From assembly GCA_963966185.1 (NCBI GenBank), contig CAWZYM010000012.1, positions 527,501 to 591,500 on the forward strand: 64,000 nucleotides of DNA. Reading direction: 5' to 3'. Below the pieces are notes generated by a model, which was given only the letters and a program-made list of their open reading frames with translations, ran no database searches and had not been told where the DNA came from. This DNA is from Rhabditoides inermis. Taxonomy: Eukaryota; Nematoda; Chromadorea; Rhabditida; Rhabditidae. Made by a program: the position numbers and the translations under genes. Below are positions 57,752-64,000 of the stretch, piece after piece. Numbering within the stretch: position 1 is the first letter of the stretch; the number at the start of each line of letters is the position of its first letter.

Positions 57752-59479
57752 ATGAAGGAGCAAAGGTGGCAGAGGCACCGCCGTCTGTGGGCGGCCGTGG
57801 AGGGTGGGGCGAAGGCTGCGTCGCTGCCGAGGCAGGCGGCAGGCGACATGGCGCCCCGCCCGCCCTCCACCATCCACCGCCTCACCCCGCCGCCACCCAC
57901 GCTCCCGAGCCCACCCGTGCCCTCGTGCACATCCCCCGCCAAAGCCGTGAGTCCTTCATCCATTGTTATGTGTTTTTTTGTTTCTTGCTTCTTGCCTCGC
58001 TAGCTTCAACTCTCCAACCGTAATTTTGTCAATGTCTAATTGTGCTTATTGCTTTTGTGTTGCAGGCCGTGTCGGCTGCGGCGTTCACGGACGCCGATTT
58101 CCCGCCGCTGGGATCGGCTCCGTCCACCGCTCCCACCGCCTGGCCAGCGGTGATCGAGGTAAACGACCTTGCTGATTCTTTCTACACTTTCTTTTGTGTT
58201 TCTTATCGTTATTGTCAATGATCAATGACTCGTCTCAGAGCACCAACCTGGCCCCCGTCATGACCACCAACAACCGTTTGGACGGCATGGTGAGCGAGTG
58301 AAGACGTATTGTGCTTATCAACTGTTTCAGGCTCTGTTTGTCGCCACGCCCGTTCCTGACCCGCGTCGCCCCGGCCAGAGTGTGAGTACGATTGTTCTTG
58401 TCACTCTTGCCGTTTTCGTGTGTCGACTATCGATCGCTTTCAGATGATCATCTACAAGCCGAGACAGAGATTGGCGCAGTTCTCTGTGGAGAAGGAGAAG
58501 AAGCGCGAGCTGCCCAAGACCCCCATCCACGAGCAGACGGTATGTTGCCAATTCACTTTCTCGATTTCATACCAGAACGCTGATGCGTACTTGCAATCCA
58601 CTGTATACATTTGAAGACTGGCGCTCGGCCTCGCTTGGACGACGACGCCGCCGCCAAGCCGCCGTCGCTCTGCCGCACGGTGCGGGTGTACGAGGAGCAC
58701 CGCTTCGTCCGCGACAAGATGATCTCGTGTTGGCTGAAAGAACGATGGCCGGCGTGGAAGAAGGGCGAGGAGTGCAAGGCCGTTTCTGGCGCTGGAGAAG
58801 TGAGTTGGATGGGGGAGTGGGAGTAAGGGGGAAATGGCGAGCCAGCCTGTTCTCAGCTGACCGCGGAACAGCCGTCGCCTCGCGGAGATGCGCCAAAGCG
58901 AATAGTCATTCGCAAATACAGGAAAGTGGTCGCAAAGACAAGGAGGAGGGGAGCATACACCGCGACGGTGGGTTCGCGGGACTTGAATTATTGATTGTAT
59001 CGATTAGTTGTTTAACTGTTGTTCAGTCGTGCGCTGTCGTCTCCAACAGGTTCCATCGGCTGCTGACGGCCATGCTGTACGAGGAGGTGTGTTTGTAGTA
59101 GACGTAGCAATTTCGACTGATACTGGTATTTTCTATCTCTTAGACCGAGGAAATTGTGCCTCACGTGTCTCGTAAATGGGAGAAGGTGAAAAGGAAGGTG
59201 AGATGGGAATTGATTCTGAATGATGTGAATGTAGGCTCATTCAGTAGTTTGCAGGACGTCAAGAAGACGCGTGGGAAGCGCACGCGTCGCCGCGCTCCGA
59301 AGGTAGTCCCTCTCGCACCCTTCCTCTCACCCACTCGAACACTCCAGGCGGCAGTGGAGATCCGCCACGGCATGGAGTTCCTGCAATACTCCATCGAGAG
59401 TACTCCGATGGTGGACTGCAGAGCCAATCCCAGCAGCCACGCCCCGTCCAAACAGCTGACAGGTGGGTATAGAAGTAGA

Positions 59480-59530
<51 letters not shown>

Positions 59531-62500
59531 GTTCCCGTGTTTCAGATGAGTACGCGTCTCCGAGGAACGTGCTTCAGCTGCACGCCATGCTCAATTCGTT
59601 CGGAATGGAGACGGTGACGTCACTCTGCCCAGCACTTCTCGTCGACCAACACAGAATCGACCAGCTCCCAGACGAACAGGTAGATCAGAGGGGGTAGATC
59701 AGTGGGTGTAGATCAATGGAGGTAGATCAGTGAGAGTAGATCAGTTATATTTTGGCTGCGACCGATTGCAATTGCCATCATAATGTGGGTGATGAAATTA
59801 TTCGGAGGGGGACTGGTTGTATAGATAGTATGGATTGATTATCGATTGATTTGCAGATTCCGTTAGTCTGCCAAGTGGCTTGTCAGGAGTGTGGCGAGTC
59901 ACTGCCCTCCCTGCTCTCACTCAAGAATCACTCGACGGAGAATCATCAGAAAGAGGTGAGCGTCTCTCTCTCGCAGTGGGCGGAGCGTCTGAAGACCACC
60001 CTCGACGATCTTACTTGTGCCTCTCGCGCAGTGCGTCGATCGGCCAGCCGGGAAGCCAGCGAGCCACCGGAGAAGAACGCAAATGTAGGAAATAGAGAGG
60101 GAAAGAGAGAGAGAGAGAGAGAGAGGAGAGACCATCCTCATCTCTCTCCAGGACGAGCCTGTGGACCCGAACCTCGCGCAGCTGGCTCTTCTCAACATGA
60201 TGGGTGGCTCGATGGGCGGGTCGGGGATGCCTGCTATGCCGTTCGGTCTGCCCGGTTTCCCTCCCGGAATGGAGCAGTTCTTCAACCCGGCTGCCGCCGC
60301 CGCCGCCGCCGCTATGATGCAGCAGTCGCTCGCCGCCAATTCGCCGGCCAAGCGAGCGCGCACCCGAATCACCGACGACCAACTCAAGGTGCTCCGGCAG
60401 TACTTCGACATCAACAACAGTCCCACGGAGCAGCAGACTGAGGTGTGTGCGTCTGAGTCTTTCTCTCTCTCATTCTCGCTCTCTCTATCTCGTAGACTAA
60501 GTCTGAGTATCACATTGATCGGTATGGAGAAGGAACAGACGGTGGTTTCTTGTTTCATCGACATCGTTCATTACGATATCTTTCTGCTATTTATCCCAAC
60601 TTTCTGTTGTAGCTCACCACGCACACGCGCGTCTTCAAGGATGTCGTCAAGGTTGACGCAGCAGCCTTCGAGAAGGTATTGCTGTCTGCTCTCACCAGCA
60701 ACAGCAAGGCGTCTCTGCTCCAGGAGGAGCTGACCAAGTGGAGCTGGGTGCCGCTGCCCGACAGCTACCAGCAGCTCGTCAACAAGTTCCAGCACCTCGA
60801 CAGGGTTGGTACCGAATGAGAGGAGTATTGATTGATTTATCGGTTTATTGATTACTTTAGGTGGTGTCGATCTTCAACGCGCAGGGCAAGCGCACCACGT
60901 GGGACGAGGTGCAGCAGAACGTGCAGCGCAACCTCAAGCAGTGCGTTGTTTACCTTGTTTTGTTTTGTTTGTTTACTTGTTCCTTCCTTTTTGTTTACAG
61001 GAACCTCTCGATCGAACACCTCTCGCAGATGCTCAACGAGTACGAGGAGTCGTACAATCACAAGGTGAATTCATTTTTGAATGAATCGATAAATGTGGGT
61101 TGTGTTTTGTAGGTGGAGGAGATGTGGTCGGCGTTTGGCGGCTTCCGCGCCGGCAAGTACGAGTACGTCATTGAGGCCAACATGAACGACGGTACGCCTT
61201 CTTTCTGTCTATCTCTGGACACTCTCGCTCTCGTTCCCCCCCCTCTCCCGTTCTCCCCAATATGTTATGTTCCCAACTCTTTCAGATCTCGACGGATCAC
61301 TCACGGAGGTGGCACTGGCGACTGTTCTCTCTTCGGTTAAAGTACGCATTTGCAATCCAATTATAACTAAACGGATTTTGGTATTGTAAACTTCTAACCT
61401 GGCCTCGCTCACCTCTCATTGTGTCTGTAGTCTAATCAAATCGCAGATCATGTTTTTCGCTGATCACGACAATCTATGATTCGAGATAAACATTCTGATT
61501 CTGATGACTACACTCGATTTTAGAACGTGTTGCGGCCGATTCCGCGGAATGTGGTGGCGGAGCAGCAGCAGCAGCAGCCGGACTCGTTGTGCGGCGCGGG
61601 ACGAGCGCGGCTCGAGGGCTGGAGCATGGCGTGCAGGTGAGTGGGTTCATAACTGTCGGGGGTAGCCGGGTGTCTTCTCCACACTACGCAAACGGTCTAG
61701 CCTCATCTTTATGCCTGTCAATTGCCTGCGTAGTGGGTTGAAATTAAAAAAAATCTCTTTTTCAGGTCAACCCTTGTGCGGCACCGGCTCGCGCAGCGAG
61801 TGCTTGAGCAGCACCGTCAGTTTATGGAGCAGATCGGAAGCAGATGCTCCCTCTCTCCTTCTCTCCCTCTCTCTCTCTCACTCTCTCCTTCCAGCGCCTC
61901 TTTCCGCCGAGGAGGAGTCCTCCATGAAGTGTCTCCATCCCTCGTTCCGCGTTGACACATGCGAGGCCGTTTCCATGAAGCGCCTGGACCTACCCAATAC
62001 GGTAAGCAAATTGATTGATCGATTGATTGATTAATTGACAGACCGATTGATTGACCGATTGTTTTATTAATTAGGCTGATTGACTGATTGACTGATTGAC
62101 TGATTGACTGATTGGCTGATTGACTGATTGACTGATTAGCTGATTGGCTGATTGGCTGATTGACTGATTGACTGTTTTAGAGGGTCACCGTGGCGGCGAT
62201 GTGCGTCTACATGAAGAGCATGGAGGATGTGCACATTCCACCGCAGGGAGTGCAGGTGAGTGGGACAGAGAATCCTGAATTCATGTACAATATCTCACCT
62301 TCGCCTTGTTCATCTTTTAATCTCGCGGCAGATAAACTTTTTTTTCATGCCTCTGCAAGTGGTAGAATATGGTCGTGCCAGACAGACAATGACGTCACTT
62401 TTTTCCTTTTAGACTCTGGAGCATCTCGAGTCTTTGAAAGAGCAGTCGGAGGGCGCAGTCCCGCTGTCGCCGCAGAAGTTTGCCGAGAAACAAGCGGAAG

Positions 62501-64000
62501 AGAAAAAAAATGGCGACATGAGTCTGCTGGACAAGGTGAGGCTTACCTTTGGCTTACGTTTGACTTGACAATGTGTTGCTGAATCAGTTTATCGATTGAA
62601 CTTTGGGTTAAGATTGATTATGCCTTCCCCGTTCAGATCCGCGCCAAGGTAGCGGCCAAGAGGGAGGCGGAGTCGAAACGCGACCCGGTGAAGGAGACAA
62701 GAAAGGCGCGGCTGAACAAGCTGATGGGTGGCTCTCAGGGCGCTTCTGGCATGTGTTCTATGCCGTTCGGTCTGCCCGGCTTCCCGCCCGGAATAAAGCA
62801 GTTCTTCAACCCGGCTGTCGCCGCCGCCGCTATGATGCAGCAGTCTCTCGCTGCGAGTTCGCCGGCCAAGCGAGCGCGCACCCGAATCACCGACGACCAA
62901 CTCAAGGTGCTCAGACAGTACTTCGACATCAACAACAGTCCCACGGAGCAGCAGACTGAGGTATGGCTATATGAGGGCGGGGTAGACTAGAGGAGCGTCA
63001 GCTGGCACCGTATTTTGTGGTGAAAGAGATCGAAAACCATTGTCTTACTGAATTTTTTTTCTCTCATCTTCATTTTTCAGGAAATATCTATCAAGACACA
63101 ACTTCCGGAGAAGGTAATCAAGCACTGGTTCCGCAACATTCTTTTCAAGGTGGGAGTGGGGGCGGGGCTGGAGGGGGCGGGGCGACGGAACCCCCAGCGT
63201 TCCCATGACCGCGTGACTCACGACGCGCCTATGATTGCTAATGCCTCATTGGTATTATGCGCTCAACCAAAATATCTCTCGCCTATGGGAACGGTGGAAC
63301 CGAAATGGCCAATCGCGTGAGGCGAGGGATCAATCGATAATCGATCGATATTTGCAGGAGCGCCAGCGCGACAAGGACTCATCCTACAACTTCTCGATTC
63401 CTCCCTCGATGAAGATCGACCTGGACGCGTATGAGAAGACGGGAGAAGCCAGAGTCGTCGCCCTATCTCAAGAGGACCACGACCAGTGCTCGTCGCCCAC
63501 CACTCCCGCCGCTCGCGCGTCCGCCGGCGGCAGCAGCCCCGCCCCGCCCCCTCAGGCCCCGCCCACTACGGTGGCCGCGACGCCCGCCGTGCCGCCGCCG
63601 TTGACGCTGCAGAGTATGATAGCGCAGCAGGGGCATCCGTTCGCCGCGTTCCTGCAGGACCCAGAGAAGGCGTTCGCGATGCTGCCAGGTGGGTAGAGAG
63701 GAGAGGGAGAGAGAGGGAGAGAGAGTGAGAGAGAGAGAGAGACCAATCCTTTGCAGGTGCGATGCCTTCGATGCCCCCTATGCCGCAGCAGCAGCAACAG
63801 CAGCAGGCCTCTTCTGGCCGCCGCGCGAATCGCACTCGCTTCACCGACTTCCAGCTGCGCACGCTGCAGCAGTTCTTCGAGAAGCAGGCCTATCCCAAGG
63901 ACGACGACTTGGAGGTGCTTTCGAAGAAGCTCCAACTCTCTCCCAGGGTCATCGTCGTGTGGTTCCAGAACGCGAGGCAGAAGGTGAGGGAGAGAGATAG
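57752..64000 (+). CDS. zfh-2: C2H2/homeodomain transcription factor, ZFHX / zfh-2 family (partial, chimeric with CDT1)
   Basis: The gene runs off the right edge. Supported exons before the CDT1 segment begin at 57752 and are mostly phase 0: [10 protein letters not shown] (58066-58158), [13 protein letters not shown] (58442-58539), [16 protein letters not shown] (58616-58800), basic [14 protein letters not shown] (59255-59302), [11 protein letters not shown] (59348-59460), and 59857-59954 with a canonical finger (CQEC, 12 residues, H, 4, H). The exon 60152-60442 ends halfway through a homeodomain ([19 protein letters not shown]). The same half-homeodomain returns at 62732-62960 and continues into 63081-63150 ([15 protein letters not shown]) and 63358-63692 ([12 protein letters not shown]). 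A second homeodomain follows at 63757-63983 ([30 protein letters not shown]). Both homeodomains are characteristic of ZFHX proteins. Whether 57752-59700 belongs to the same protein is likely from phase but not proven. Confidence 0.75.
59680..59744. repeat. 14-bp tandem repeat starting exactly at a 5' splice site
   Basis: GTAGATCAGAGGGG, GTAGATCAGTGGGT, GTAGATCAATGGAG, GTAGATCAGTGAGA and a partial fifth copy follow the exon end GACGAACAG. Each unit begins with the donor-like GTAGAT. Confidence 0.9.
60152..60442 (+). repeat. Half-homeodomain exon, copy 1
   Basis: This 97-codon, phase-0 exon carries [19 protein letters not shown], a poly-Ala run and the first ~30 homeodomain residues, ending TEQQTE. 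It is duplicated at 62732-62960 with amino-acid differences (GMEQ/GIKQ, AANS/AASS), so the copies have diverged. Confidence 0.9.
60613..62731 (+). pseudogene. cdt-1: CDT1 segment (replication licensing factor) inside the zfh-2-like gene
   Basis: CDT1 loads MCM helicase and is held by geminin. About 10 phase-compatible exons from 60613: [105 protein letters not shown] (the 'HPRF' turn), RLDLPNT and [20 protein letters not shown]. These follow the order of the CDT1 central winged helix and linker. The N-terminus (degradation boxes) was not found. The C-terminal MCM-binding winged helix is missing: the frame passes from ...KARLNKL directly into MGGSQG of the zfh-2 exon copy within one exon (62637-62960). 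I see no stop or frameshift, so it may be expressed; 'pseudogene' here means truncated and fused. Confidence 0.75.
62010..62176. repeat. (GATTGACT)n tandem repeat in a CDT1-segment intron
   Basis: TGATTGAC, TGATTGGC and related 8-mers fill the intron from shortly after the donor GTAAGC (62002) to the acceptor TTTTAG (62179). Confidence 0.95.
62732..62960 (+). repeat. Half-homeodomain exon, copy 2 (fused to CDT1 frame)
   Basis: It starts at the shared TGATGGGTGGCTC, where CDT1 codons ...AACAAGC end, and runs [19 protein letters not shown] to TEQQTE. The exon end is phase 0, as in copy 1, and the following exon completes the homeodomain. Confidence 0.9.

Noticed and set aside
60152..62960. Assembly error as the explanation for the duplicated homeodomain exon
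   Set aside because: The two copies differ at many bases and several residues and have different flanks, so a collapsed or repeated read overlap is unlikely; a haplotype chimera remains possible and is listed as a refutation route.

Overview
The window is a 64 kb piece of a nematode nuclear genome. The evidence is many small GT-AG introns ending in TTTCAG-like acceptors, start codons sitting directly behind unpaired 3' splice sites (spliced-leader trans-splicing), same-strand genes only 140-210 bp apart (operon spacing), and two class II (long variable arm) tRNA-like genes of the kind special to nematodes. A free-living rhabditine or diplogastrid worm is plausible, but the species cannot be named. 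Introns and spacers are unusually rich in (GA)n/(CT)n, poly-C and GATT microsatellites, so most long ORFs here are repeat artefacts.

Layout. 1-2475: no supported gene, degenerate repeats. 2476-24283 (minus): four genes in one direction, EXOSC3/Rrp40, NDUFB10-like complex I subunit, UPF0598 (C8orf82) protein, then a large TopBP1/MUS-101 gene with eight recognisable BRCT domains. The first three are about 200 bp apart and look like an operon. Two class II tRNA genes, several MITE-like elements and a 14-copy 151-bp minisatellite lie in TopBP1 introns. 24284-28388: repeat-rich spacer. 28389-35508 (plus): SLC17-like MFS transporter with 16 exons. 36827-41.7 kb (minus): glutamine-rich, coactivator-like protein. 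43185-44717 (plus): ribosomal P2 followed 140 bp later by an ETFBKMT/METTL20-like methyltransferase, a second likely operon. 45067-47059 (minus): cyclin E. 49076-53957 (plus): probable ZNF608/609-scribbler family protein. 55036-56909 (plus): glycine cleavage H protein. 57752-64000 (plus, cut by the window edge): a C2H2/homeodomain gene of the ZFHX/zfh-2 family, interrupted by the central part of the replication licensing factor CDT1.

Two signals stand out. First, the zfh-2-like gene carries two diverged copies of the exon encoding the first half of a homeodomain. Between them lies a truncated, intron-containing CDT1 whose reading frame runs straight into the second homeodomain copy inside a single exon. 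Second, in at least six genes the intron next to an exon contains tandem degenerate or exact copies of that exon's edge together with its splice site ('exon-edge echoes'). Cases are the H protein, the MFS transporter (three introns), the Q-rich gene, the zfh-2-like gene and, less certainly, TopBP1 exon 1. Together they suggest a genome in which short tandem duplications across splice junctions are frequent and leave competing splice sites.

Functionally the genes are mostly housekeeping: RNA decay, complex I, translation, glycine cleavage, and cell-cycle or replication control (TopBP1, cyclin E, CDT1 fragment). Developmental regulators (zfh-2-like, ZNF608/609-like, Q-rich coactivator-like) are mixed in.
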